DNA from: Megalonaias nervosa
Taxonomy: Eukaryota; Mollusca; Bivalvia; Unionida; Unionidae
DNA length: 64,000 nucleotides
Direction of reading: 5' to 3'
Assembly: GCA_016617855.1 (NCBI GenBank)
Contig: JAECUM010001858.1
Span: forward strand, 1-64,000
Positions 32,868 through 45,711 of the stretch are shown here, piece by piece (within the stretch, counting starts at the first letter, position 1; every line of letters begins with the position of its first letter). A model generated the notes under the pieces. That model was not told the origin of the DNA. It searched no databases and worked only from the letters and a program-made list of their open reading frames with translations. The position numbers were made by a program, and so were the translations under genes.

Positions 32868-34785
32868 TTTTGTCTCTGTTGACTGTATCGAATGCCTTCG
32901 TCAGGTCCACGAAGACGGCATACAGATTCATGTTCTGCTCAAGGCACTCCTCTTGGACTTGTCTCACTGCGAAGATCATGTCAACGGTGCTGCGGTCTGG
33001 GCGAAAACCACACTGAGACTCGGGGAGGTTATCTTCTGACACTGCCGCAATAAGCCTGTTGAGAATGATGCGAGCAAGTATTTGCCAGCTATGGAGAGCA
33101 AGGAGATGCCTCTGCAGTTACTGCAGTCCCCACGTGTGCCTTTGTTCTTATAGAGGGTCACAATTGATGCGTCGCGGAGGTCGTCTGGCATCTCCTCTTC
33201 CGTCCAGATACTGATTAGCACATCGTGGAATGCCTCCAGAGTGTGTTCAGTGAGAGTCTTGAACACCTCCGCAGGGATGCCACCCTTTCCAGGTGCCCTG
33301 TCGCAGCTCATTTGTTTAATGGCCGTCCTCAGCTCCTTTATCGTTGGCGGAACATCGAGTTGGTCGTGCGTTGGCTGTTGGGGTATTTGGTCAAGAGCAT
33401 ATTGGCTGGCCGATGAGGGCAGGATTAGGAGCTGGCTAAAGTGTTTCTTCCATCTGTCCTTAATGCCAGCCTTGTCCTTTATTAGTGTGTTGCCATCTGC
33501 AGCAAGCAAGGGGGCAGAACCAGACTTTGAAGGGCCGAAGATTGATTTGATGGCGCAGTAGAACCCTTTGGAGTTGTTAGTGTCGGCATAGCGTTGCACT
33601 TCATCAGCTTTCCTTTCCCACCACTGGTCATGCATATTGCGGGATTTCTCTCTGAGTCTCAGCTTGATAGGATTTGAAGCGGTCTTTTCTGGAAATGGAG
33701 TTTGGGTCATTCTGCCACCCCATGAATGCTTTGTTCTTTCTGTCAAGCAGATCTTCAATGGCACCTTTGTTCTCGTCGAACCAGTCTTGATGGGTTTGCT
33801 TCTTGGGGCCCAGAGTCGCCATAGCTGTCTCTTTTATCATGTCCCTGAGCTTGTTCCATTCCTCGGAGGTATTTCCACGTATAGGTCCGTTGGTAGACAG
33901 CTTATCTCCTAGGCTCTTCTGGAAATCGAGCTGGGTGGAAGGCTGCTGAAGTATGACAATTTTGAAGGCTGTGCGCACAAGCTTAGGACGCCTTGGGTGA
34001 TGTGGGGCAATGCGCAGCTTTAATGTAGTTCGGACAAGTCTGTGGTCTGTCCATCATTCCGCTCCTCGTATGGCCTTGGTGATGAGGACATCCTGGTCAT
34101 CGCGCTGGCGGACTATTACATAATCGATTAAGTGCCATTGGCGAGATCTGGGGTGCATGCAGGTGTTCTTGTGTTTGTTCGCCATTCTGAACATTGAGTT
34201 TGTGATGAGGTCAAATTCTGCGCATTTGCTGAGTACGAGCAGACCGTTGTTTTTCATCTTGCCGACACCGTGCTTGCCAAGCACACCTTTCCATCGACCA
34301 TAGTCGCAGCCAACACGGGCGTTGAAGTCCCCCAGTAGTATGGTCTTGTCGTCAGCTGGAACTGAGCACAGTACAGAGCTGAGGTCCGCATAGAACTGCT
34401 CGGTGGTTTCCGCTGGGCTCGTGAGGGTAGGGGTGTAGGCGCTGCTGATTGTTGCGTGGTGTTTGTGGCTGATAGGTAGCCGCAATTTCATTAGCTTCTC
34501 ATTAATACCAACAGGCAGGGCCGGAAGCTGCTTCAGAAGACTTGATTTGATAGCCAGGCCGACTCCATGAATCCTGTCTTCTTTTTGGGCTTTTCCTTTC
34601 CAGAAGAAGGTGTAGCCGCTTGCTACCTCAGTCAGAGAACCCTCCTCTGCGAACCTGGTTTCACTCAAGGCTGCAATATCGATATTGTAGCATGAAAGCT
34701 CCTTAGGAACTAGGGCTGTTCTCCTGTAAGATCTTGCTACGTTCTCTTTGTCCATGAGAGTACCGATGTTCCATGTTCAAATAAA
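32868..34785 (-). pseudogene. LINE with endonuclease and truncated reverse transcriptase
   Basis: Minus strand from about 34785: an APE-type endonuclease domain (IDIAALSETRF, GDFNARVG, LIDYVIVRQRD), then a linker, then the RT domain (APGKGGIPAEVFK, NCRGISLLSIAGK, ESQCGFRPDRSTVDMIF, FVDLTKAFDTVNR). Damage is light: one nonsense codon at 34056-34054 where Trp is expected after G-A-E, a frameshift near 33650-33690 and another near 33070-33100. It stops soon after the F-V-D-L-T-K-A-F-D-T motif, so the YxDD core and the 3' half are missing, and the 5' end starts inside the endonuclease (WNIGTLMDKENV). Clade is not certain from this view. It is markedly more GC-rich than its surroundings. Confidence 0.93.
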
Positions 34786-34869
34786 AAGTTTTTTTTTCTT
34801 TGATGGTTTCGACCGCAGATATAGGAAGTTTCAGAATTATTCGGGAGAGAGTATTTCTGGAAAGAGTAT

Positions 34870-35617
34870 TGTTACGACTCCATAGTCTAAGAGTAAGTAA
34901 CAGAAAAGAGCGAAAACCAGCAAGTTTAGTAACATTCAACAAATGGTCTATTTTCCTAGAATACAAAGTGAAAAGTTTTAAAAACAACTTACAGTATCGT
35001 GAATTAAATCCCAAATAGTCCTAAAATTTCTAACAAAAGTCCAACATTATAGAGTATTTAGAATGAATTCAACTCTTGAATGTGTTGATGCACCAATGGT
35101 ATTAATGTGCTGATGTGCTAACAGGCATGATGTATCACAATGACATAATCAAGAATGTGCTTGAGTGAATTCACAATAATCCTAAAATTGTGCTTAGTCC
35201 AAAAGGATCAATGAACAGTTTGTAATTCCAATGAATTATCTAAATAAATCAACCCTCTCAAATTATAACTGAAAACAACTAAAAGACTGATTCCACTTGA
35301 CAGATGCTAAAATAGGAATAAATAATTATGTGGATCACTACCGTTATATAAAAACTTAAGACGCAATAAGAAGACCAGGATGAGGATCAAAAGTTCATTT
35401 TCAGAACACTGTTGCAAACAAGGTCATTATTTTTCTTAAAGTTTAGTAGAGTATATGACAAATATCATGTCGACTAGGAATTTCCAAGGGGAAAGTAATG
35501 TCCTGAACTCAGATCCAAGTTAATGTTTAAAAAAAAATTGACATAAGCCAGGTAGGCCCAAACTCCTACCCTGAATTATGGACAAAGGCCAATAACACAA
35601 TATAGATATAAATAACA
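34870..35617 (+). mobile_element. LTR-like repeat family, copy 3
   Basis: About 748 bp: TGTTACGACTCCATAGTC, GTAACAGAAAAGAGCGAAAA, AAATCCCAAATAGTCCTAAA, TTATGGACAAAGGCC, end AATAACA. It separates two minus-strand LINE remnants. Confidence 0.65.
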
Positions 35618-35639
35618 TTATAATTGGATGGGGTCTGTT

Positions 35640-36005
35640 AGTAAGATGTGAAGTGAACCAAGTAATTGAATTTGAAGAAAACTTCTCGGCTAATAGCTTA
35701 TTCTTAATGAACAGCGAATGCTTAACCAGATCGAGTGCTTTTTAAAAATCAATGAAGATTTCGTCAGTAAGTTCGCCTGATTCGATTGCAAGTAGAACTA
35801 GTCTATAAGTTTCGTCAATGCAGTTTGACATGAAAGTTTTTGTCGGAAACCTGATTGTGATTTATGGAGGAGTGGGTACTTGTTAAAATATCGAAAAGAT
35901 GCTTGCTGAAATGTTTTTCACTAATTTTTGAAAGTACAGATATAACAGATATGGGTCGATCATCATTCATGTCCTTTTATAAATACTCTGGTGCGCGCTT
36001 CATTC
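35640..36005 (-). pseudogene. Second LINE reverse transcriptase fragment
   Basis: Minus strand with frame changes: RPISVISVLSKISEKHFSKH then LFDILTSTHSSINHNQ, CQTALTKLID and KALDLVKHSLFIKNKLLAE. This is the R-P-I-S-(V/L)-(L)-x-x-x-S-K-(I)-x-E-(K) block, the N-Q-S-G-F-R region and the D-F-(R/K)-K-A-x-D-L-V catalytic block of Jockey/RTE-like RTs. It differs from the 32.9-34.8 kb LINE. Confidence 0.75.
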
Positions 36006-36014
36006 GTGTACCTC

Positions 36015-36016
<2 letters not shown>

Positions 36017-36058
<42 letters not shown>
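36017..36058. repeat. (TG)n microsatellite
   Basis: About 42 bases of TG. Confidence 0.98.
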
Positions 36059-36059
<1 letters not shown>

Positions 36060-36061
<2 letters not shown>

Positions 36062-37540
36062 GTTAGCTTGGTAACTTTTATCTACAATGCCGAATTCGCT
36101 CTTAATTGTTTATTATTTTTTTAAATAACGTAGAGTTTATTGGGCATTGTGTCATCTTTATAGAAAATATCTTTATATCTTTAATTTTTCAAGAAAAAAA
36201 AAATCTGATTGTGATGGGCCTAATATAAAATGCAAGTTCTTGTTTAAGAGGTACAGATATGTCAGGTATATGTTTAAAAGTTAAGTTAGAATTTATGCTT
36301 TCTTCTGTATGTAAAGTGTATCATATCACTAGTAGAAAACAAAATTAGTCTATGTTATGACAAATAATATGTTTATTGTGAAACGAAAAAGGTCCTACAT
36401 ATATATATCTAAGAAAGTCACCAAAATTGTTCAGACTTCTTCTAGTCCATCCCCAGATATTTTGGACACTGTTTAAATGTGATTCTGATTTGCTGATTTC
36501 AGTAGATGAGAAGCAATCATTGGATGATACTGATACACAAGACATCCCCAAAGGTAAGCTTTGCGGGGTGCAGCATCCAAGTTGGTTGGACTCTTCTTAA
36601 TAGAACTTTCAACGCATTATTGTCTTCACGTAAAGGTCCTTATAAGGTGCGCATCGCTTTCTTTAGCGTCATAATGACGTTTAGTAACACATGGAACAAA
36701 TCGTGTTGAGACTTTCGGTCACGTATCTGTCACGTGTAACCTTTGTCAAACTATTGGGCCACAAAGAGTTCTATTATCAATGAAATGCCAGAACGAAAAT
36801 GTCAAAATTGATTACTTTTTTCCAATTCCACCCGTTGATTTTGTCAAAGAGGACAATGATAAAAGAGTAGAACCCAGAGTTGATCCTTGAATTATACACC
36901 AGAGATTAAATTGACTTTGTAGACAGAATATTTATATGTCTAATTAAGACTGATTTAAATGAAAATGAAAAAAGAGCAACAGAGTCAGCATCGCTTAATG
37001 ATGGTCCATGATTTTGCATACTGAGATACAGTGGTGTAATAGGTCGCAAAACTAATTGGCTTCGCGAAACATTCCAGCAAAAAGTGCAATGCTTGTTGTT
37101 TGCCAAATCCTTTAACCCCCTTTTTGCCAATATATAATTTCTTTTTAAAATTTCCCAAGCATTTGATAGACTCACTCGCTGCTTCATTCAATTGTTTCTA
37201 GGCAATTTATACAATTCCCAAATATGACTGACATTGTACAAAACGTATTACCTACATTTGCACATCGTATTCAATATATAGATGCAAAACGGTTGAGTCT
37301 ATCGGCAAACACTTTGGAAGAGTCGGTCGGTCAAACTTATTACAAGATTAACTTTATCTCATACAACATCTTTTGGAGAACAACAACAAAAGATTGTTGG
37401 CAAAATTCTTACAAAACATAGATAAAATTATATTCATTTTGTTCTCGTTTAATTCAAAAGGTTCTAAAAGGTTAATAATAAAAAAGGATTACTCATGAAA
37501 TGAGATAATCTGTCGCATCCCGTTTAATAAAGCGAGGAAA
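36060..37540. other. Unassigned sequence
   Basis: Short frames on both strands (for example 37187-36906 minus and 37224-37421 plus) without recognisable motifs. A plus-strand acceptor/donor pair brackets 36503-36555 but has no partner. Confidence 0.35.
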
Positions 37541-37546
37541 GGTGGT

Positions 37547-37621
37547 CTAATTAAGTACCTCTACGCCATTTTACTATTTGTTATGGACAAATAGTAAAAT
37601 GGTGCGTAGGTACTTAATTAG
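37547..37621. repeat. 75-bp hairpin (fold-back) repeat
   Basis: Arms 37547-37581 and 37587-37621 around a 5-base loop TATGG. 29 of 35 positions per arm pair; the six unpaired bases are one block in the middle (CTACGC against GCGTAG shifted). Outer arms begin CTAATTAAGTACCT and end AGGTACTTAATTAG. Confidence 0.9.
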
Positions 37622-38726
37622 AAACATTCACAAATACGTTTTTTACGTTTATAAACATCTATGATGGTTACGTTTTCAACGAATCGTTAAATCTGCACCA
37701 TTATCTATACATTAGCGAAAAACACGACAACGAATGTGATACAAATTGTCGGAGGACTCCAAACTAGTTTGCTTCATCACAAGAATTATTACATTTACAC
37801 AGTATGGAAACTGGAGATTAAATGAACCAACTCAGGGAGAGTCTCAATTAAAACTACATATAATTTCTTTTCTGTAAATGAATCGATGAATAAGTTGTTT
37901 TCTACAACGGCTACCTATACAAAAACGTATTCATGACGAATAAGTCTTTAAAAGATCTTTCTCCAGGTTACATCTCTTACATAACTTAACTAAGATCATC
38001 AATTAATAGTGTTGCTGCTACTACTGGTACCACAACTACTACTACTGCTGCTTTTATACGAATTTAATGAATTGGTTGTGATTCTTTAAATTATGCACTA
38101 AATAATTAACCGCAAGTGGCACGTTGTATTAATTGTTTATTCCTAATTTTCCCTCAGCATGAAACAATCATGTCATGTTTAGCTTGCTCTCTTCAAACGA
38201 TGGGAATAGCAAATAAGAGATCTAGTTTTAGGGTTTGTAAGGTATTTCCAGCAATTCAGATTTTACTTATCGTCATCAAAAGATTACACAATGCAGATGA
38301 TTAAAAATGCTAACATCCTTTAAAATTAAGTACTGTATTTTCAAAGCTTCTTTATTTGCTAATGTGATTAGGACTGTTTACCGTTTTGGTGTGAATTCAA
38401 AACTGTGCTCGTTATACTCACCGAATATTGGATTTAAAGATTCGACACAAATACTACAAAATAAATGTAATTTTTTTTTCTTGTTAATTATAGTTCATTG
38501 AAAGATAGTTGAAACCGGCCATCTTTCCAGACAGTCTCCATTCGACTGTGCGTTATGCACTATTTTAGCATTAGTATATCAACTCGATAACATAACCTAG
38601 ATAGGCCACAAATATATTGTTCACTTTCAGCTGATGAATACATGTGGCTAGATTTTGTCATTGAAGAATGTAAATAAACTTGGTCATGTTCTTCGTTTGG
38701 CTTTTTTTTCCGGCACATTTCAACTC
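37622..38726. other. No recognisable gene
   Basis: AT-rich, with an ACT/ACC-rich patch near 38017-38052. Nothing else identified. Confidence 0.45.
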
Positions 38727-38885
38727 ATATTTCGAGAATAATTCTGGCTCATTTGGTTATAGATTCTGACTCATATTTCGAGAAGGATTCTGACACATAT
38801 TTCGAGACGGATTCGAACTCATATTTCGAGACGGATTATAACTCATATTTTGAGAAGGATTCTGACTTATATTTCAAGAAGTTTC
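38727..38885. repeat. 24-bp minisatellite
   Basis: About six copies of a unit like GATTCTGACTCATATTTCGA + GAAG at 24-base spacing. It gives a D-S-x-S-Y-F-E-x repeat frame, not treated as a gene. Confidence 0.9.
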
Positions 38886-39126
38886 TTGCTTTGAAATATG
38901 CCCGAACTGTAAATACTTGTAAGGTAAAAACTGACTTTAAAACCCGAAGTAAAATAAAGCATACATTTTTAAAAAGCGGTTTAAGATGTGTCACTGATGA
39001 ATAAATATAAAGGTTAATATAACAACAAATCAAAACCAGGTACATTACTTTCATCTTCTTCACCGACCAATTACCACGAGTTATTTCTAGATAATTTAAA
39101 TTTATTGTCACTCTTTGGAAAAGCTG

Positions 39127-39392
39127 CAGACATTATAAATAATGTATCCAAATTGTCATATAAATAAGATTCGACTCATGTATCCAAATTGTCATATAAA
39201 TAAGTTTTGACTCGTATATCTAAGTGGTCATGAAACGAAGATTCGACTCATATATCCAAGTGGTCAAATAAACAAGACTTCATCCATGTACCCAAATGGT
39301 CATATAATTAAGATTCGACTCATGTATCCAAATGGCCATATAAACAAGATTCGACTCATGTATCTAAACGGTCATATAAGTAAGATTGGACT
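39127..39392. repeat. 36-bp minisatellite
   Basis: About seven diverged copies containing TCATATAAATAAGATTCGAC and TCATGTATCCAAAT. Confidence 0.9.
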
Positions 39393-41610
39393 CCAAAGTC
39401 AAAGATGCTGTTTATATACTGCACAATGGATTTTTGAAAAATCCGGAGGGGGGCGGGGCGGGTAATAGGCCATGTGTACACACGACATAATGGCAGAGCA
39501 TAGGCTAGGGCTGTTATTTCTGATAAGATGTGGAAATTTACTTTGTTCCAGCAGGACACGATTCTGTCTATATCCATTAAATGTAAGGCTCTTGTTCGTG
39601 ACTGTGATACAGACGTTTCCTCGAATGCAAATGCAGTGTCATCGTATCGTGATTTCGCTGTACTGTATGACCTCTTCAACAATATGACCAGATCAATTCT
39701 GTCGTTAGTTTCCATTAATAAGTAAAATACATATTTAGTACATACATGCGTTTGATTATTCATTGATCCCACACTTATCGCACACCCAGAAGCTACCAAC
39801 ATTATTTCATTTTATCCCTGTATTCTTCTTACGTGCTTATTGTAATTTCTATGAAGTTATATTTTGTTCCACAATGCTTGACTACATTTTTGTAATAAAA
39901 AAAACATAATTCTTATTTGATTTTTGTAATATAAAAGATACGACTGGTGTCATAAGATAATCAAGCAATAATGGAGTGTTTACGGCTAAAACAAAGAATT
40001 ATAAAACTCGTGTAAAGATTGATTTCATTAAACAAAGGACATAATTTCCTTGTACTTGTCACATATATCCCTCTCCTTCACATACAATACAAGAACATGG
40101 TACCGTTTAGTTCAAAAAAGTTCCGTATAGACGTTCAGCCATCAAAGTCGTTAGGCGATAAAAAGATATTGGCATTGTTTATGAGGTTGCCTACCGCATC
40201 TCATTTCCAGAACAGCTATTTGACATGTGAGCAAAATGGCCGGCTAATTATTTGTTGAAAAGACCAACTCCAGTTTCACGTGTTAATCGCCAATCTGGAT
40301 CGTCATCTTCTAGACAGCGTACGCTTCAATAACTTCTTGCGCTTCCGGGCACCAAATGTCGCTCTAATATCGAAATTAGTAGTATCTCTTTATATCTGTC
40401 ATCAATATATGTATATGTAGCGATGTAATTAGCAGTGATTGCGACCGGTGGCGAACTTCCGGGATAGTCTATGTTAGGGCGGATCGATCGTTTACAGGTG
40501 TGCAAGCATATATGTAACATACGGATTGATGTGGCATCACATCCCCAATATATCTTAGGGATGAATATAAATCCTGAAGCTTCACATATTAAATGGAGAT
40601 GAAGAAATATTCAGTATAAGTAATTTGTATATATATGGCGAAGACATGATTTATAATTTTTCTTCATTCTGCCATGCATAAATGAAATCTTATAGCGATT
40701 GGTTTTTCAACAAAAATTTCATCAACACATACCTTTTTCGTTTTGAAATGCTTAATGTTTTGTTCCAATATGGTTAACAAGCAAAAGACAAGAGCCATGT
40801 GTACGGTATCAAAGAACAATGTTATTATATACTGTCAACAATATCTTTAAGAACATATTTATACCAAAACATACTTTGCAAAATTTTTGCATCCCTCACT
40901 ATATACTGGCTTTTTTCTTTTACCTCGTTTTCTTCTGCAGATTTTAACATTTCTTTGTTGATCCAGCTTCCACAATATATTATATAAACCGTGGTGGATA
41001 TTTTTCTGAACAGCGTGCAATCTTTGCCTTTACTTCCGCTATCGGAAATCAACATCATATAATACAAGTAATAACGGGAAACTGAAAAACGTGTGCCAGT
41101 TTTATGGACTTTTTCCATGAAAGACCTATGAGTGGTGAAAGAGAGATTTAACTTCGAGAAAATATAACAGTGATAAAACTAATCAACAACTTAATCTAAA
41201 TTTAAGTCTGAATAAATAAATAAATAAATTTGTCAACTGAAACTGAATAAGGCTAAAACCAACAATTACCACCTGCTGATTATTGGTCTATAACTAAATA
41301 TGTCAATTAAAACACTGTGATTTGAACCTGAACGAATTTTGTTTGTATTTAAAATAATGACCGCATCACACCGAAGTGATTACATTTGTTTGGCATTCTG
41401 AATATGATGCAGCAGGTTATACAAATGAATCACAATACTAATGATATTATATGGAAAAATGGGAACCAGTCTAAAAATGGGTAAACACAACATAGAGAAA
41501 TTGAAAACACGCGTTTGAGCTATATGATCTAATCCTGTTATTTGTCATCCATTGTCTGTCAGCGATTACTGTCCTTGGGAATCAGGGCCGGATCAGGTCA
41601 AAAGTTTTTT
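39393..41610. other. No recognisable gene
   Basis: Several short frames on both strands, none with recognisable motifs or a convincing exon structure. Confidence 0.45.
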
Positions 41611-41611
41611 T

Positions 41612-41641
41612 GGGGGTCGGGGGTGGGGGTGGGGGTGGGGG
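41612..41641 (+). repeat. G-run cluster, possible G-quadruplex
   Basis: Five runs of five G or more separated by one or two bases (GGGGGTCGGGGGTGGGGGT and on). This meets the usual pattern for intramolecular G-quadruplex formation. Confidence 0.85.
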
Positions 41642-41783
41642 TTTCCAAAATTTCAAAAGAGCCCTGACTATCCTTGAATGGGCACCGAAGAAAAACTCTA
41701 TGTTTCTATTTACTCAGAGTGTGCTTAATACCCGATAAACCTGCGCAAGATTAAAACAGTGGTCAAATTTCAGTTGACTAGTG

Positions 41784-41788
<5 letters not shown>

Positions 41789-41822
<34 letters not shown>
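41789..41822. repeat. (GT)n microsatellite
   Basis: About 34 bases of GT. Confidence 0.97.
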
Positions 41823-41825
<3 letters not shown>

Positions 41826-42220
41826 TTTTTTTTGCCAGGGAAGTTCGGAAATCCCTGACTCCACCACCCCACCACCCCAATTCAGCCCTTGGGTCTTTAT
41901 TTCTTACAAGATCATAATCAGACTTGGTATGCACTCTCACACAATCATCATATGACGTGAACAACATTACATTTGGTTAGCTGTAAGATATTTACCTCAC
42001 CTTGATAATCTCATCTCGCAGATGAGTTATATTTTAAAACTGGTAAATAAGCTTACATAAAAATAAGTTTTTGCCCATTTCTAATAATGTACAGCTGGTA
42101 CAAAATAGCTCATTTGGGAACTTATTGACCGCTAGGCAATCATTTTATTGCCATCCCATATATATCTTCCCCAAATAGAGAGTAAAATCAGACTCAGTAG
42201 ATCCACTATATATGTTGACA

Positions 42221-42544
42221 GGCCGCTCCGGTGGCCTAAGTGGGTAGAGCGTCCGCCTAGGATGCGGGAGGTCGCGGGTTCAAACCACGCTGAGTCATAC
42301 CAAAAAGTTATAAAAACGATACTAGCAGCTGCCTCGCATGGCGCTCTTCACTAAGAGGTCAGTGTTAGGACTGGTCGGTCTGGTGTCAGGATAATGGGAC
42401 TGGGTGGGACATGACGTTCATGTCTGCGGCATGATGTCCCATTGCTAGACAACACTATAACTGCCACACAGCAGACATCGTAGCGATATGACTGAAAAAT
42501 TTTTAAAGCTACGTTAAAATCCAAATCACACACACACATACATG
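42221..42544 (+). mobile_element. tRNA-derived SINE family A, copy 2
   Basis: 324 bp, same head, body and tail as copy 1, ending in CACACACACATACATG. A perfect 12-bp target duplication TATATGTTGACA flanks it (42209-42220, 42545-42556). The B box has GGGTTCAAACC. Confidence 0.97.
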
Positions 42545-42949
42545 TATATGTTGACAAGATGGAAGCATTCCTAAACATGTTACATACTGATATCTGCTGA
42601 GGTAACTAACAAATGCCAAATTGCATACTTAAATGCAGCAATTTACTCCTCCAGCACAATTCAGTATGAGACAATACGCTTATTTTGGTGGAAATTGTGC
42701 TTAAAAGTAAGAGAAAAATCCTAATTTAATGGTATACTATGAATTCTTTGTTACTCCTTCTTTGGATAAATGGTACACCCATGTACGACAGAACGCGAAA
42801 TTACGGGGTGGGGAGCAAAGGGAGACAACATACGAAATTGTAAAAGATACCAGCGTAAAAATATACTGCGTAAACGTAGGCGCAGGCACTAATAAAACTT
42901 TTCTTTTGTGGAAACCGTTGGCAAGTAAGTAGTATTTACATATTATACG

Positions 42950-42951
<2 letters not shown>

Positions 42952-43044
<93 letters not shown>

Positions 43045-43045
43045 C
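42952..43045. repeat. (TA)n microsatellite
   Basis: TA run with one CATA break, about 94 bases. Confidence 0.97.
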
Positions 43046-43712
43046 ACACAATTTCAAATACATAAATATATATTGTAACTCGGACATACTGTTAAGATTA
43101 GTTATTAACATAACGATGCATCAGATCAGAGGACAAATGTGATCAAAAAGGTTGTTTAAGCTACTGCGCAGCGATAAAAACGTCGTTATGAAAACTTAAA
43201 TTGGTACAGGCAAATATCGGGATATTGCAAATGATTTCAAAAGAACCAATCTTCTTACGTTATCTTTTGAATACTTAAAAACCGATATTTATCCGCGACA
43301 AAATTATAAAAGGAAGATCAAGCAGTAGTCACAATTAATTTTCGTATGTCTATTATGTTTATTCATCCGGTGTTCAACTCCACTGCTTTTATCTTTTCTT
43401 TAATTTATAGCTATATTTTATTTCAGTTTCCTCCTATACTCTGAATCAAAGAGAGATTAAACAAAAATAGTTTAATGTAAAAATGATTTCAAGCTTTATT
43501 TGTTTCTTAGAAACAATAAAATATTAAAGAAAATCTGTCGGGATAAGATTAAGGAAATGAGAATAAAGGATTACGTGTTCTTCCAATAATGAAAGCGAAA
43601 AGGGCTTAAAAGGGGTGTTTTAAATAACAAGCATTACACATCAAATTGAATTCTTTCACATTAATACATTTAGAAACAGATAGGCTTGAGTTTATTGAGA
43701 TGTATATTTCCA

Positions 43713-43715
<3 letters not shown>

Positions 43716-43799
<84 letters not shown>
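43716..43799. repeat. (TA)n microsatellite
   Basis: 84 bases of TA. Confidence 0.98.
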
Positions 43800-43802
<3 letters not shown>

Positions 43803-45228
43803 GCAATAAACTAACAACGAATAGTGCAAAACTAGCATCTAACTAGCCTGACCGCTTTCGACTCTTAATGAGTCTTTTTCAAAGACATATACAAAACATA
43901 GACAAGACAAACAAATAAAAAAGAAAAACCGTAGTGTTTGCAAAACTTTACATGGCTGTTTCTACAGGAATTAAACCTTTAAATGTATTATGTTTAGTTT
44001 ATATCAGCTTGTTGCGGATACTAGAAAATATTTGTATTAACCTAGAAATCGATAAGCCATAACGACATCTGTTATTTTGTGTACATTTATGTAAGCGCAA
44101 ATTACATCCCGGATATTTCATTGTTGTAGTAGTAATTGTAGGCTATTAAGCAAATTTAGAGAATTTTTCAAACGTAAAATGTGTCGGCTGCAAAAGATAG
44201 TTTTATTTGTGCATGGCTGTCTTTTTCTAGTCTCCTTGGTTTAAACCGCTTGGTTTCAACGTTCTAAGGCGGCGTTTCCAGTAAGATTCCTTTTCTTTCC
44301 TGGTTACCGATGACAGAAAAGCTTTATACTGGATATTACCGGGATATTATGACTTGTGTTACATAACTGAAAACAGCCCATACCCTACTAAAGCAAAGCA
44401 AGGGGTTTTTTTCCTACCGGTGTTTTCCCAATTTTTTATTTATTTTTTTTTTTATTTTTTTTTTTTTACAAATGACGACATTGTCGCGTCTGTGTTTATG
44501 TTTGTACTACAAGCTCTTCCCAACTGCAGGCGCGTTCACTCTTACATCATGGCACGCGACAAAAACCGATTTAAACGGGATCACCCTGCTTGCTTGACTG
44601 TGCCTAAAAATGTCGAATTTACCGTTAAGCATTTTTCCAGGAATTTATACAATAAACTTCAATGGAATTTGATGGACAAGGCGCGAAATAATGTGAATAA
44701 GCGCCATTTAAAGGTTTGTATAATCAAATTCTCCAAAACGATACCTATAACTGCAAAAAGTGTACTATAACAGTCAAAGGTAACTAATTTCGAAGCTAGG
44801 AATGCAATTTGTACAGTCATGTACTGATGTTTACAATTATTAAATAGAATGCTCAACTTTTAGATTGAAACGTTCACAAGACAGTTCCCTGGTAATGGTC
44901 CAAGGTTATACTTAAATACTAAAGTAATTCTGACGACATTAAATAGAATCCCAAAAATGTTGTATAGAAATAAACATTAAAAGAAATAAACGCGGTTAAA
45001 TAAACGGTTGCATTTGAATATATATTAAGTTCTTTCCATATTAGTGACCGTTGACACAGCATATTTTCTGTAAAAGGGCCTTGATCAAATAATGAAGTTT
45101 TATCTTTAAAACATCTTACATTACATCTGAATCAATATTATACAATGAAGAGATTATGTGATGGACATTTCTTGGCCATATATAGTATGTCCTTTTTTGC
45201 ACTATAAAATGTATCTTAAGTTTCAATT
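43800..45228. other. No recognised gene; T-rich tract and one unexplained frame
   Basis: A T-rich tract lies at 44430-44470. The plus frame at 44471-44770 (MARDKNRFKRDHPACLTVPK and on) is basic and has no repeat, but I recognise no domain and see no convincing exon context. Confidence 0.35.
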
Positions 45229-45241
45229 CAACAAATAAGAA

Positions 45242-45560
45242 TGTGTGAGTGTGATTTAGATTTTTAACGTAGCTTTAACAAATTTTCATTCATATCGCTA
45301 CGATGTCTGCAGTGTGACAGTTTATAGTGATGTCTAGCACCGGGGCATCATGCCGCAGACATGTGGCATGATGTCCCACCCAGTCACATTATCCTGACAC
45401 CAGGCCGACCAGTCCTAACACTAACCTCTTAATGCTGAGCGCCAAGCGAGGCAGCTGTTAGTACCATTTTTAAAGTCTTTGGTATGACCCGGCTGGGGTT
45501 GAACCCGCGACCTCCCGCATCCAAGGCGGGCGCTCTAACCACTAGGCCACCGGAGCGGCC
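45242..45560 (-). mobile_element. tRNA-derived SINE family A, copy 3
   Basis: 319 bp in minus orientation, tRNA head at the right end (complement of GGCCGCTCCGGTGGCCTAGT). A perfect 12-bp target duplication AACAAATAAGAA flanks it (45230-45241, 45561-45572). Confidence 0.97.
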
Positions 45561-45711
45561 AACAAATAAGAAAGTAGACTCATTGATAATATACCATTTC
45601 TAAAGTCTCCAGTAACAGTTGTCTTCTGTGCTGGAACATACTGGTGTGAAGCAAAAGATCAGCTGATACATTATAGATTGCTCTCCTATATCTGAATTTA
45701 GTCATTTTTAA

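Noticed and set aside
36503..36556. Plus-strand mini-exon (DEKQSLDDTDTQDIPK between TTTCAG and GTAAGC)
   Set aside because: No partner exon or protein family was recognised, and such AG/GT pairs are common by chance.
44471..44770. Basic plus-strand frame MARDKNRFKRDHPACLTVPK and on, as a possible new gene
   Set aside because: It is not repetitive and therefore mildly interesting, but there is no domain, no start context and no second exon. I left it as a note only.
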